Shown in pieces: positions 33,530 to 43,300 of a stretch of 64,000 nucleotides of DNA; positions within the stretch are counted from its first letter, which is position 1, and every line of letters starts with the position of its first letter. The notes under the pieces were generated by a model. It was given only the letters and a program-made list of their open reading frames with translations, searched no databases and had not been told where the DNA came from. The DNA comes from Planctomycetaceae bacterium (GTDB taxonomy: Bacteria; Planctomycetota; Phycisphaerae; SM23-33): positions 1 to 64,000 of the forward strand of contig JAJFVE010000183.1 of the NCBI GenBank assembly GCA_021371965.1. The letters are read 5' to 3'. Made by a program: the position numbers and the translations under genes.

Positions 33530-36244
33530 ATGCTGAACTTTCCACCAGGACTGGCTGTGTTCGCTGTCGCCGGCGTGATCGCCGCGGCCGTGCCCGTCGC
33601 GCTGCACCTGCTTAACCGCCAGCGCTTCCGCACGGTGCACTGGGCGCCGATGGAATTCCTGCGCCTGGCGATGGTCCGCAGCCGCAAGATGTTGCAGATG
33701 CGCGACGTGCTGCTGATGGTCGTGCGGACGGCGGCGCTGCTGATGCTGGGCTTTGCGCTGTCGCGGCCGTTCTTTTCGGCGGGGTACGGCACGCTCTCGG
33801 CGCTGGCGCTGGTGTGCGGATTCTTCGGGATCCTGAGCCTGGTAGCCGCGGCGGTCATCACGAAGACACTGCACCGCGTGCTGTCGGCAGTGGCCGGGGC
33901 GTTGCTGGTCGCCGTGGCGGTGGTGGCATTCCTGGGCGATTTCGCCGGCCGCAGCAAGAGCGGGGCCTCCGCTGTGGCGTCGCGCCAGGCGGTGCACGTG
34001 ATCCTGCTGATCGACAACAGCCTATCCATGGGGTATCGCCAGACCAGCGGAACGCTGCTGGACGACGCCAAGATCCGTGCCAAGGAAATTATCGACGACC
34101 TTCCCGGCGGCAGCCGCGTGACGGTCGTGCCGCTGTGCGGCTCGTCCAAGCCCGTGATGCTCGATCCGTGCGTGTCGGTCGATGACGCGCGGTCGGCCGT
34201 GGGCGAGATCCGCCTGGTCGACCGGGCCGTCACGATGCAGCAGGCGGCGACGCTGGCAGCCGAGGCCAGCCGCTACGTCACCGACCTCGACAAGCGCATC
34301 GTCCTGCTGTCCGACCACCAGCGACGCAACTGGACCGGCGACAGCCAGTCCGCCTGGAAGCAGGTCAACGATCTGCAGATCGTCGACCTGGCCCCGCAGG
34401 GCCCGCGCGAGAACGCGTGGGTGGCCGATGTGCAGTTGCAGGACCAGGTGGCTGCCAAGGACGCCCCGGCCGTCATCACCGCCACGATCGGCTACGACGG
34501 CGCGCAGGTGCGCCACGGCGTCGAAGTGGCCCTGAAGGTGCGCGACAAGGTCGTCGACACGCGAAGCGTCGATCTGGCGCCGGGCCAGGGCCAGCCCGTG
34601 GTCTTCACGCACAAGATCGAATCGTCGGTCAAGGGCGGCGAGACGGAGTTCGTGCCGGTCAGCGTGTCCATCGGCCCGCCCGACCGCCTGCCTCACGACG
34701 ACGTGCGCTATGCCGTCGTGCCGGTGGTGGCCGGTCTGCCGGTGCTGTTCGTCGACCAGTACGGCGACCGCGAGGACATCGACGCCAATCTTTTCGGCGA
34801 GACGCTGCAGCTTCGCATGCTGCTGACGCCGCGCCTGTCCAGGCAGGACCAGTCCCTGCCCATCATCGACGTGCGACACATCACGATGGAGCGCCTCGCC
34901 CAGCAAGGCCAGGCCGCCCTCGAAGACGCACGACTGGTCGTGATCGCCGGCTCGGCCGATCCCGGACCGATGGTCAAGATCCTCAGGCAGTACGTCGAGC
35001 AGGGCGGGCAGCTCTTCATCGCCGCCGGCGGCGAGTTCCAGCCGGCCGCATGGAACCTCTCGGCATGGCTGGACGGGGCGGGCATCCTGCCGGCGCAGCT
35101 CGCCGACGAGCCTGTCGGCAAGACCCTGCGCGAAAGCGGCGAGGCGCCCGGTTACTTCCAGTGGAACTTCGACTCTCTCATCGGCGATTACTTCCACATC
35201 CCCAGCGCCTCGACCGAGACCCTCCGCGACCTCTACGCCGGCGCCGCGGGGCCGTACTTCTTCAAGGCCGTGGTTGCCAAGGTCGAGTCCGCCGATCTCG
35301 ACAAGGCCATCGCCGCCCAGGCCAAGCGCACGGCCGAGAACCTCAAGTTCCTCATCGAGACCGATTCCTGGGCGAACGAGGATCGGGCCGGCGGCCTGAC
35401 GGACAAGCAGCGGGCCGACCGCCTTCGCGACAAGCAGCGCCGCAGCGACATCCAGCCGCGATGGCTGACCTGGGCCCGCCAGCGCGTCGGCGACCCGATG
35501 GATCGCCGCCCGGCGGCCGGGCAGAGCGTCGAGCAACTGGCCAAAGACCTGGCCGACAAGACCCGCCCGCGCGTGCTGGCGCGATACGGCAACGGCGTGC
35601 CTTCGCTGGTGCAGCGGTCGGTGGGGCTGGGCAACATCGTGATGTTCACCAGCGGCACGCTGGGCAGCTGGGACGGCGGCTGGAATACCGTCGGTCTTGA
35701 CGACGCGGTCATCGTGTACGACCGCATCCTGCGGTCGATGCTTCACAAGTCGCTGCCGCAGCGCGTCTCCGACGTGGGCACGCCGCTGGTGCTGCCCATC
35801 GACAAGGCCGACCGCCTCGACTCCTTCGCCCTGAAGCGCCCCGACGGCCTCAAGGACGACCTGCCCGTCGAGGTGCTCGAGGGCGACACGTACGCCCTGA
35901 CCGTCCGGACGATCACCCAGCGCGGCGAATACCACATTCAGCGCACGGCCGGCCGCGACGCCGGCAAGAAGCCCTTTGAGGCCGACGTGGCGTTCAACGG
36001 CCTGGCCGGCGAGTCGCAGGTCACGCTGCTGACCCGCGAGCAGATCGAAAAGACCCTCGGCGAGGTCAAGTTCAAGTGGATCGCCAAGGGCGACTCGATC
36101 AGTCTGCAAGGGTCGCGCGCCCGCGGCGAGAGCCTCTGGAAGTGGCTGATCTGGTCGGTCCTGCTGCTGATGCTTCTCGAGCGGCTGATCGTCATCTGGC
36201 CCAACCTGCGGGCCAAACCCCAGCAGGAGGCCGCCCATGGGTGA
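33530..36244 (+). CDS. BatA-like membrane protein with vWA domain
   Basis: The 904-residue protein starts MLNFPPGLAVFAVAGVIAAA, followed by PVALHLLNRQRFRTVHWAPMEFL: the N-terminal double-transmembrane domain of the BatA family. More hydrophobic helices lie at about 60-80 and 85-140. A von Willebrand A domain follows with the MIDAS motif DNSLSM at about residue 162. The middle (about 400-520) resembles a class I glutamine-amidotransferase-like fold (LPVLFVDQYGDRED ... LVVIAGSADPGPMVKIL), without a clear catalytic Cys-His pair. A final helix (WLIWSVLLLMLLERLIVIW) anchors the C-terminus. The start of the next gene overlaps its end by eight bases. Likely a metal-dependent surface receptor for a MoxR ATPase partner. 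Confidence 0.82.
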   Translation: MLNFPPGLAVFAVAGVIAAAVPVALHLLNRQRFRTVHWAPMEFLRLAMVRSRKMLQMRDVLLMVVRTAALLMLGFALSRPFFSAGYGTLSALALVCGFFGILSLVAAAVITKTLHRVLSAVAGALLVAVAVVAFLGDFAGRSKSGASAVASRQAVHVILLIDNSLSMGYRQTSGTLLDDAKIRAKEIIDDLPGGSRVTVVPLCGSSKPVMLDPCVSVDDARSAVGEIRLVDRAVTMQQAATLAAEASRYVTDLDKRIVLLSDHQRRNWTGDSQSAWKQVNDLQIVDLAPQGPRENAWVADVQLQDQVAAKDAPAVITATIGYDGAQVRHGVEVALKVRDKVVDTRSVDLAPGQGQPVVFTHKIESSVKGGETEFVPVSVSIGPPDRLPHDDVRYAVVPVVAGLPVLFVDQYGDREDIDANLFGETLQLRMLLTPRLSRQDQSLPIIDVRHITMERLAQQGQAALEDARLVVIAGSADPGPMVKILRQYVEQGGQLFIAAGGEFQPAAWNLSAWLDGAGILPAQLADEPVGKTLRESGEAPGYFQWNFDSLIGDYFHIPSASTETLRDLYAGAAGPYFFKAVVAKVESADLDKAIAAQAKRTAENLKFLIETDSWANEDRAGGLTDKQRADRLRDKQRRSDIQPRWLTWARQRVGDPMDRRPAAGQSVEQLAKDLADKTRPRVLARYGNGVPSLVQRSVGLGNIVMFTSGTLGSWDGGWNTVGLDDAVIVYDRILRSMLHKSLPQRVSDVGTPLVLPIDKADRLDSFALKRPDGLKDDLPVEVLEGDTYALTVRTITQRGEYHIQRTAGRDAGKKPFEADVAFNGLAGESQVTLLTREQIEKTLGEVKFKWIAKGDSISLQGSRARGESLWKWLIWSVLLLMLLERLIVIWPNLRAKPQQEAAHG

Positions 36245-38672
36245 GTTCTGGCAATTCCTGTTCGGGCTCAAAGACGCCAAGTCGATCACCGCGGCGCCGG
36301 AGCTGACGTTCGCCGAGCACTGGGCGGCCGGGGCGCCGGCGTGGGTGTTCTTCGGCTGCGTGGGCTTGGCGGTGCTGGGGATCGTCTCGTACCTGAAGTT
36401 CGAGCCGCGCATCCGCGACCGCCGGCGATTCTGGGGCGCCGCCCTGCGGGCGCTGGTGCTGGCGGCGCTGTTCTTCGTGGCGGCCGATCCCATCCTCAAG
36501 ATCAGCTACCGCCAGACGCCCAAACCGCTGGTGTACCTGCTGTTCGACGGCTCGGAGAGCATGGCGATCCGCGATCGATTCGAGGCCGCCGAACAGCGCT
36601 CGCTGTGCGAGGCCGCGGGCATCAAGCTGCCGCCCGGATCGCAGCCGCCCAGTCGCATGGAGTACATCCAGGGCGTCCTGAGCACCAGCGATTTCATTGC
36701 CGACATGAACAAGAAGGCCCACGTGCGCGCCTTCGCCATCGACCGCCAAGGCGTGCACACGATCAAGTCCTCGACGGCTTCGGACGGCGCGGCCGAGGGC
36801 AAGACCATCGCCGCCGCGCTGACGGCCACCGCGCCGCTGACGCCGCTGGGCAAGGCCATCGAAGATATCGCCCTGGAATACAAGCGCGACGACCTGGGCG
36901 CCGTCGTCATGTTCAGCGACTTCAACAAGAACTCCGGGCCAGACCCGGACGGCCCGGCGGGGCGGCTCGCTCGCCCGATCTATACCGTCGGCCTGGGCCC
37001 CGTCGCCACGCGCGACCTGTCGGTCAAGATGACCATCTCGCCGGTGCTCAAGAAGGCCGAACGCGACGTGGTGAGCGTCTCGCTCCAGCAAAGCCAGCTC
37101 GACGGCCAGACCGTCACCGTGCGCGTGATGGCCGAGCCGCTGACGGCAGAGGGCGCAGTGGACAAGAGCCGCCAGGGGCGCCTCGTCGGCGAGCGCCAGG
37201 TGACGCTCCGCGGCGCGCGAGCGTCGGCCGAGATCCCGTTCATTCCCGACGAAGTGGGGCGGGTGCGGCTGACGGCCAAGGTCGAGCCCGTCAGCGGCGA
37301 GAGCGTCGAGGAGAACAACGCCTCGTCGCGCGAGGTGAACATCCGCGACGACTTCATGCGGTTGCTGTACGTGGCGTACGAGCCCAACTGGGAGTGGCGG
37401 TTCATCAAGGAAGTGTTCCACCGCGACAAGCTGGTGGGCATGCGGGGTTTCCGCACGTTCCTGTTCTCCAGCGACCCCGACGTGCGGCGCACCAACCCGC
37501 TGTTCACGCCGCGAATCGACTCCAACCGCGGCGAGTTCTTTGCCAACGACGTGATCTTCCTGGGCGACGTGCCCGCCGACGCCCTCACCGGGCGCTTCTG
37601 CGACAACGTCAAGGAGTTCGTCGGCAAATTCGGCGGCGGCCTGGTCGTCATCTCCGGACCGGTGCACGGGCCGGGGCAACTGGCCGGCACGGCGCTGGCC
37701 GACATGCTGCCGGTGACGCTGGACCCCAAGGCCCGCCGCCGCGACGGCAAGGACTTCCTGATGCGACTGACCCCCGCGGCCAAGGCGTATGGGTTTATGA
37801 AGCTCGGCGACAGCGACGACGAGAACGCCAAGGCCTGGGATAACGTCGGCCCGCTGCCGTGGTACAACCCCTGCAAGAGCATCGACCCGCGCACGCGCGT
37901 GCTGGCCGAGCACCCCAGCGACACCTGCGAGGACGGCAAGACCAAGCAGCCCCTCATCGCCATCCGCCAGTACGGCAAGGGCGAGGTGGCGTACCTGGCC
38001 TTCGACGAGACGTGGCGCCTGAGGCGGCTGCACGGCGAAAAGTACTACCGCCAGTTCTGGGGGCAGTTAATCTACCGCCTGGGTCTGGGCCACGCCACCG
38101 GCAGCCAGAAGCGGTTTATCGCCCGCAGCGACCGCACGCGCTACCAGGTTGACGACGAATTGCGCCTGACGGTCGACGCGTACGACGAAGACTTCCAGCC
38201 GCTGACGCGGGCCAAGCTGCCCAGCGGCAAGCTCGATGGCGAGTTGATCATCACCGACGAGGCGGGCAAGGCCCGCCAGCCTCGGCCCATCAGCATCCCG
38301 CTGGCCCGCCAGGAGCAGGGTCAGTACGAGCTGGTCATCCCGCTTCTGGAAAGCGGCGACTACCGCGTGCGCGTCAAGGACTCGATCACCGGCGAGTTTT
38401 CGGACGTGGTTTTTTCTGTGACGAATATCTCCGCCGAGCGTCAAAGCGCCGTGCGGAACATGAGCCTGGAGCAGGATCTGGCCAAGGCCACCGCCGGCAA
38501 GGTGTACGACATCAAGACCCTCGACAAGCTGCCCGGCGAGATTCGCTTCGCCGGCGTGGAGAAGGTCGACGTGAAGATATTCCCGCTGTCGAGCACCTGG
38601 CTGTGCTTCCTGCTGCTGGTGGTGCTGGCGGTGGGCGAGTGGGCCTTGCGAAAATGGATCAACGTGCCATGA
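36237..38672 (+). CDS. Membrane vWA-like protein with glutamine-amidotransferase-like region
   Basis: The 811-residue product has two N-terminal helices (about 33-55 and 65-85), a vWA-type start with DGSESM near residue 103 (MIDAS DxSxS), a beta-rich middle, and a region LLYVAYEPNWEWRFIKEVF ... FLGDVPADALTGRFCDNVKEF that looks like the GATase1-like fold common in this gene family. A helix at the C-terminus (LCFLLLVVLAVGEWALRKW) anchors it. It begins inside the previous gene and its TGA overlaps the next ATG, so the three are translationally coupled. Role inferred: partner of the BatA-like protein in a periplasm-facing complex. Confidence 0.78.
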   Translation: MGEFWQFLFGLKDAKSITAAPELTFAEHWAAGAPAWVFFGCVGLAVLGIVSYLKFEPRIRDRRRFWGAALRALVLAALFFVAADPILKISYRQTPKPLVYLLFDGSESMAIRDRFEAAEQRSLCEAAGIKLPPGSQPPSRMEYIQGVLSTSDFIADMNKKAHVRAFAIDRQGVHTIKSSTASDGAAEGKTIAAALTATAPLTPLGKAIEDIALEYKRDDLGAVVMFSDFNKNSGPDPDGPAGRLARPIYTVGLGPVATRDLSVKMTISPVLKKAERDVVSVSLQQSQLDGQTVTVRVMAEPLTAEGAVDKSRQGRLVGERQVTLRGARASAEIPFIPDEVGRVRLTAKVEPVSGESVEENNASSREVNIRDDFMRLLYVAYEPNWEWRFIKEVFHRDKLVGMRGFRTFLFSSDPDVRRTNPLFTPRIDSNRGEFFANDVIFLGDVPADALTGRFCDNVKEFVGKFGGGLVVISGPVHGPGQLAGTALADMLPVTLDPKARRRDGKDFLMRLTPAAKAYGFMKLGDSDDENAKAWDNVGPLPWYNPCKSIDPRTRVLAEHPSDTCEDGKTKQPLIAIRQYGKGEVAYLAFDETWRLRRLHGEKYYRQFWGQLIYRLGLGHATGSQKRFIARSDRTRYQVDDELRLTVDAYDEDFQPLTRAKLPSGKLDGELIITDEAGKARQPRPISIPLARQEQGQYELVIPLLESGDYRVRVKDSITGEFSDVVFSVTNISAERQSAVRNMSLEQDLAKATAGKVYDIKTLDKLPGEIRFAGVEKVDVKIFPLSSTWLCFLLLVVLAVGEWALRKWINVP

Positions 38673-40372
38673 GCAGTCTCAAGCCATTACGAAGCCAGCT
38701 TGCCGCCCTGATGCGGCGCCGCAGCGGCGCCCGCGCCTTCATGGGCTGGTCGGCGCTGGTGCTGGCCGGGCTGTGGCTGCTGTACGCCATGTTCCTGGTT
38801 GACATCCTGTTCGTCATGACGCGCGTGCAGCGGTTCATCGCCCTGGCGGCCATCGCCGGCGCGCTGGCGTGGGTGATGGCGCGGATGGTGCGGCCGTGGC
38901 TGGCGCGGAAGGAAGACGCCATCGACGTGGCGCTCAAGGTCGAGCGCCAGCGCAGCATCGACAGCGACCTGGTGGCGGCGATGCAGTTTGAAACGCCCGC
39001 CGCCGCGAGTTGGGGCTCGAAACATCTCGAGCAGGCGGTGATCGACCGCGTGGCCGAGCAGACGCAGCGATGGAGCCTGGCCAGCGACCTGCCCGAGGGC
39101 GGCCTGCGACGGCGGCTGCTGGCGGGGCTGGGCACAGGCGTGCTGCTGATCGCGACGCTGGCGATCTTCCCGCAGTACAGCGGCATCTTCCTGATGCGGC
39201 TGATGTTCTCGTCGGCGTTCTATCCCACCGACACCGAGATTCGCGATGTGCGCATCAACAATCAATCGCTGGGCGTGATCAAAGAGCCCGGTTTTACCGC
39301 GCACTGCCCGGTGGGGCGGGCGGTCAACTTCCGCGTCAACTGCGCCGGCGTGCTCCCGCGCGAGGGGCATATCGACATCAAGCCCGTCGGCGAGGGGGCG
39401 GCCGTCACGCTGGGCCTGACCGCGCTGGACGGCGATAGCGGCGCCTACGTCGCGCAGCTCGAGCAGATGACCGGCGAGTTCGACTTCAAGATATACATCG
39501 GCGACGCGCGCACGCAGTGGGCGAGGCTTATCCCCGTGCCTCCGCCGGTGGTGCAGCCGATCTTCAAGCCCACCGTGCCCGATTACGCCAAGGCCGCCGG
39601 GGTGGCGGAAGTGACCGAGGGATTCTCCAAGCGCCTCATTGCCGTCTACGACGGCGCCAGCGTCGACTTGCAGGTGCGATGCCTCAACAAGCCCCTCAAG
39701 AGCGTCGAGCTGGTCGTGGGCGACAAACGCTACGCCCTGAAAGAGTCCGGCCAGGACGGCCGCCTGTGGAGGCTGCCCGCTACCGGAACGCCGCTGTCTG
39801 AAGTGACCGGGCCGATCGACTACGAGATCGCGGCGCTGGACAGCGACGACCTGCCGCCGGTGGAGGGGATCAAGGGGCAGATTCGCCTTGAAGACGACCG
39901 CGCGCCGACGCTCGAGGCCAGCGTGGCGCGGCTCAAGGAAGTGGTCGTGTTGCCCAACGCCCGCCCGACTGTGCGGTACAAGCTGGGCGACGATTACGGC
40001 ATCAGCGCCCTGACGATGAAGCTGACGGTTCGGCCCGCTGCCGGCGGCGAGGCGCGCGTCAAGGACTACTCGCTGCTGGCCGAGGGCAAGGTCGTGTCGT
40101 TGCCGCAACTGCCGCTGGACGAGGCATTCTCGTTCGACCTGGCCCCGCTGGCTCTGGTCAAGGGCGACGCGGTCGAGGTGGTGCTCGAGGGGCGCGACTA
40201 TCGCGGCAAGCGACCCGGCCATACCACAGCGGCCTCGCCGATCATGCTCAAGGTGACCGACCAGGCCGGGGCGCTTCAGGCGCTGACGAAGGACCCCGAC
40301 GCCCAGTCGGAACAGAAGATTCGCCAGATCATCAATCGGTCCACGACCATTGAGGAAAGGGCAAAGCCATGA
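38669..40372 (+). CDS. DUF4175-like membrane protein
   Basis: From ATG 38669 (overlapping the previous stop) the product is 567 residues. Two helices near 25-65 (WSALVLAGLWLLYAMFLVDIL, FIALAAIAGALAWVMARM) and one near 150 (LLAGLGTGVLLIATLAIFP) are followed by beta-rich Ig-like regions, e.g. DTEIRDVRINNQSLGVIKEP and DDYGISALTMKLTV. The charged pattern VALKVERQRSIDSDLVAAMQF after the first helices is typical of DUF4175-type proteins, which sit between BatA-like genes and long coiled-coil proteins. The stop overlaps the start of the giant protein gene. Function unknown. Confidence 0.68.
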   Translation: MSSLKPLRSQLAALMRRRSGARAFMGWSALVLAGLWLLYAMFLVDILFVMTRVQRFIALAAIAGALAWVMARMVRPWLARKEDAIDVALKVERQRSIDSDLVAAMQFETPAAASWGSKHLEQAVIDRVAEQTQRWSLASDLPEGGLRRRLLAGLGTGVLLIATLAIFPQYSGIFLMRLMFSSAFYPTDTEIRDVRINNQSLGVIKEPGFTAHCPVGRAVNFRVNCAGVLPREGHIDIKPVGEGAAVTLGLTALDGDSGAYVAQLEQMTGEFDFKIYIGDARTQWARLIPVPPPVVQPIFKPTVPDYAKAAGVAEVTEGFSKRLIAVYDGASVDLQVRCLNKPLKSVELVVGDKRYALKESGQDGRLWRLPATGTPLSEVTGPIDYEIAALDSDDLPPVEGIKGQIRLEDDRAPTLEASVARLKEVVVLPNARPTVRYKLGDDYGISALTMKLTVRPAAGGEARVKDYSLLAEGKVVSLPQLPLDEAFSFDLAPLALVKGDAVEVVLEGRDYRGKRPGHTTAASPIMLKVTDQAGALQALTKDPDAQSEQKIRQIINRSTTIEERAKP

Positions 40373-43300
40373 GACAGAGACAAATAATCGCCGCCGGCGT
40401 GGCAGCGGTGCTGCTGTCAGGCGTGGCGTTTGGGGTGGAGCCCGATGCGCTGCGGACGTACCAGGGGGCCCAGTCGCGCGCGCGCCAGATGGCGGCCGAA
40501 CTGATCGCCGACGTGCTGGACGGGCAATTGGAGCAGTTCCGCTGCAACCAGCTCACCGACCTGCCGGTCTACCAGGACATTGTCTCGATGCGGCAGAACG
40601 TGCAGCGGCTCGCCGAGGTTGAGATGAAGGATGTGGTGGTGCTGCTGACGGCGGCCCAGCAGGGCAGCGCTGACAAGCGCGAGGCGCTCTTCGCCCAGGC
40701 CCGCTCCAAGGTGCGCGAGGTGGTCAAGACCCTCGCCGCCGAGCGGCAGCGGTTGCTGGAGCGCATGCGGGTGGCCCGAATGTCCGACCAGGCCGATCAC
40801 CTGCTGGCGATGCAGCGGGCGGTTCACAAGCTGACGCTGACGTTGCCGGAGATCGCCGACCTGGAGACCCGCGAGACGCGGGCCGTCTCGGCGGTGCAGG
40901 ACCAGCGCGACGTCAACACCATGCTGCTGTCGCTGGTGGACGAGCTTTCGGTCATCAGTGGCTGGGGTCCGCCGGCCGGTGCGGCGGCTTCCGACGGTCT
41001 GCGAATGCTGCGGGCGCACAAGGTCAGCGAACACGCGCAGGCCGCGGCGAAGCTGCTCGAATCGGTGGAATACGCCAAGAGCGCCGCCGAGCAGAAGGCC
41101 GTCATCGACGGCCTGACGGCGCTGCTGTACCAGGTGGGCCAGAGCGGCGCGACGCGGCTGAGCTTCTCGCAGCTTCTGAACCTGCTGACCGAACTCCAAC
41201 GCCGCCAGCAGGCCCTGAGCGTGCAGACGGGAAAGGGCGACGGGGCGGCCGCTGCCAAACTGGCGGGTGAGCAGCGTGACATCCATCGCGACCTGGGCAT
41301 GCTCGCCCAGCGGTTGACGCACATCCCGGCCACAGCGCCGCATCTGGAAAACGCCAAGGCCGCGGCCCTCAAGGCCGCCGAAATGCTCGCCGCCAAGACG
41401 CTGAACCTCGCGCAGGAACCGCAGAAAGCGGTGCTGGCGAGCCTGGCGGCCGTCGAGGCGCTGCTGCGGGCCTCCGAGCAGACGCTCGGTTCCGACAAGA
41501 CCGCCGTCCAGCTTGCCGACGAAGTGAGCGCCCTGATGCGCCTCGACGAGGCGCTGACGCGGATCCGCGCCGAGCATGACCAGATCGAAGGCCAGCTCGG
41601 CAACGTCGGCCAGGCCGCCGCGTCCGAAAAGGGCATCGCCGACCAGGTCGCCGCCGAGCACGCCAAGTACCCGATGGTTCCCGAGGCGGTCTCTACCGCG
41701 CTGGTGCGGGCGAAGGATGCCGCCCTGGAAGCCTTCCGCGTCATCCCGCTGGCGGCTGCGCGGGCGCGACCGGCAGTCAAGGCCACCGCCGAGGCGCTCG
41801 ACCAGGCGCATGCGGCAGTCAAGCGGGCGCTGGCAGACGCCAACCGCAAGGCCCTGGGCGTCAAGATCGGCGAGTTGGCGCGGGCCATCGACGCCCTCGA
41901 ACGCGCCAGCGTGGCCGAGCGAGCCCAGGCCGTCCGGGCGCGGCTGGCGTCCAACGACGGCGGGTTCAAGCCCGAAGCGGCCAAGAAGTTCGTCGAAGAG
42001 CAGCAGACCGTATCGAACGTCGCCCGCGGCGTGGCCGAGGGCATCAAGGATACAGCCCCCGGCGCCGTCAAGGCGATCACCGAGGCCCAGGCGTTCGTCG
42101 ACCAGTCGAAAGATCGCATCGCCAAGGACATCGCCGCCGATCCGGCGCGGCAGGCGTCGATCGAGGCCCTGAAGGCTTCCGACCTGCTCGCCGAGGCCAC
42201 CAAGCTCGTCCGCGGCGAGATCGTCGCGGCCGCACAGCAGCTTGACGAAGCCGCCACGCGCGAGCTTGCCTCCGTCGAGAAGGTCTCCGAGGGCGTCGAG
42301 GCGGCGCTGACTGCCGCCCAGAAGTCTCTGGCCAACCAACTCGCAGACGTCGAAGCCGCCCAGCAACGCGTCCTCACCGCCCGCGCCGATCAGTTGCGGG
42401 CCGCCGGACAGGAGCAGGCCGCGCAGGCTGCCGACATGGCAGACAAGCTCAACCAGGCCGCCACCGCCCAGGCTGCCGCCGCCGCGGCTATCGCTCGCTA
42501 CGAGCGTGGCGAGGCCAATACGCCGCTCGAAGCCGTCAACGAACTGCAGAAGACCGCCGACCTGGCCATCGAGATGCTCAAGGCTGCAGCCCAGCGCCCC
42601 GCGGCGATCGAGGCCCAGAAGGCCGGACGCGTCGATGCCGTCACCGCCAAGCTCCAGGACACGCAGCAGGCCGCCGAGACGGCTGTGCACGCCATGCTCG
42701 AGGGCAACACCGCCCAGGCCGCCAAGGCCGCCGCCATCGCTCAACAGTCGCTGACCGACGCCCAGACGCAGGCGCAGAGCGAAGAGTCCGCCGCCCAGAC
42801 CGCCGCGCCCGGAGCCATCAGCCCTAAGGCCCAGCAGCGCGTCACCGAAAATACCACTGCCGCGGGAGCACTGGCCAAGGACGCCGCACCGCAAGCGGCG
42901 GGGCAGCTTGACCAGGCGGCCGCCAAGTCCGCCCAGGCCGCCAAGCAGATCGAGGCCGGCGCGGCGGCACCCGAGGCCCGCAAGACCCAGGCCGACGTCT
43001 CGGCCATGCTCAACAAGGCCTTGAAGGATCTCGAAGCCGCACGGCAGAAGCTCGCCGAAGCGGCCAAGCAGGACCTTGCCGCTCAGCAAGCCAAGGCCGG
43101 CGCCCTGGCCGGACAGGCCAAGAATGTCGACCCTACCGCCAGCGCCGCCCTCAAGCGGGCCGAGCAGGCCGCCGAGCAAGGCGCCAAAGGCGGCACGCAG
43201 GCGGGCAAGGCCGCTCCTCAGGCTCAGAAGGATGTCAAAAAGAACGTCGAGCAGGCCGCGGCGAACCTCCAGGCCAAGAAGCAGGATCTCCAGCGAGACA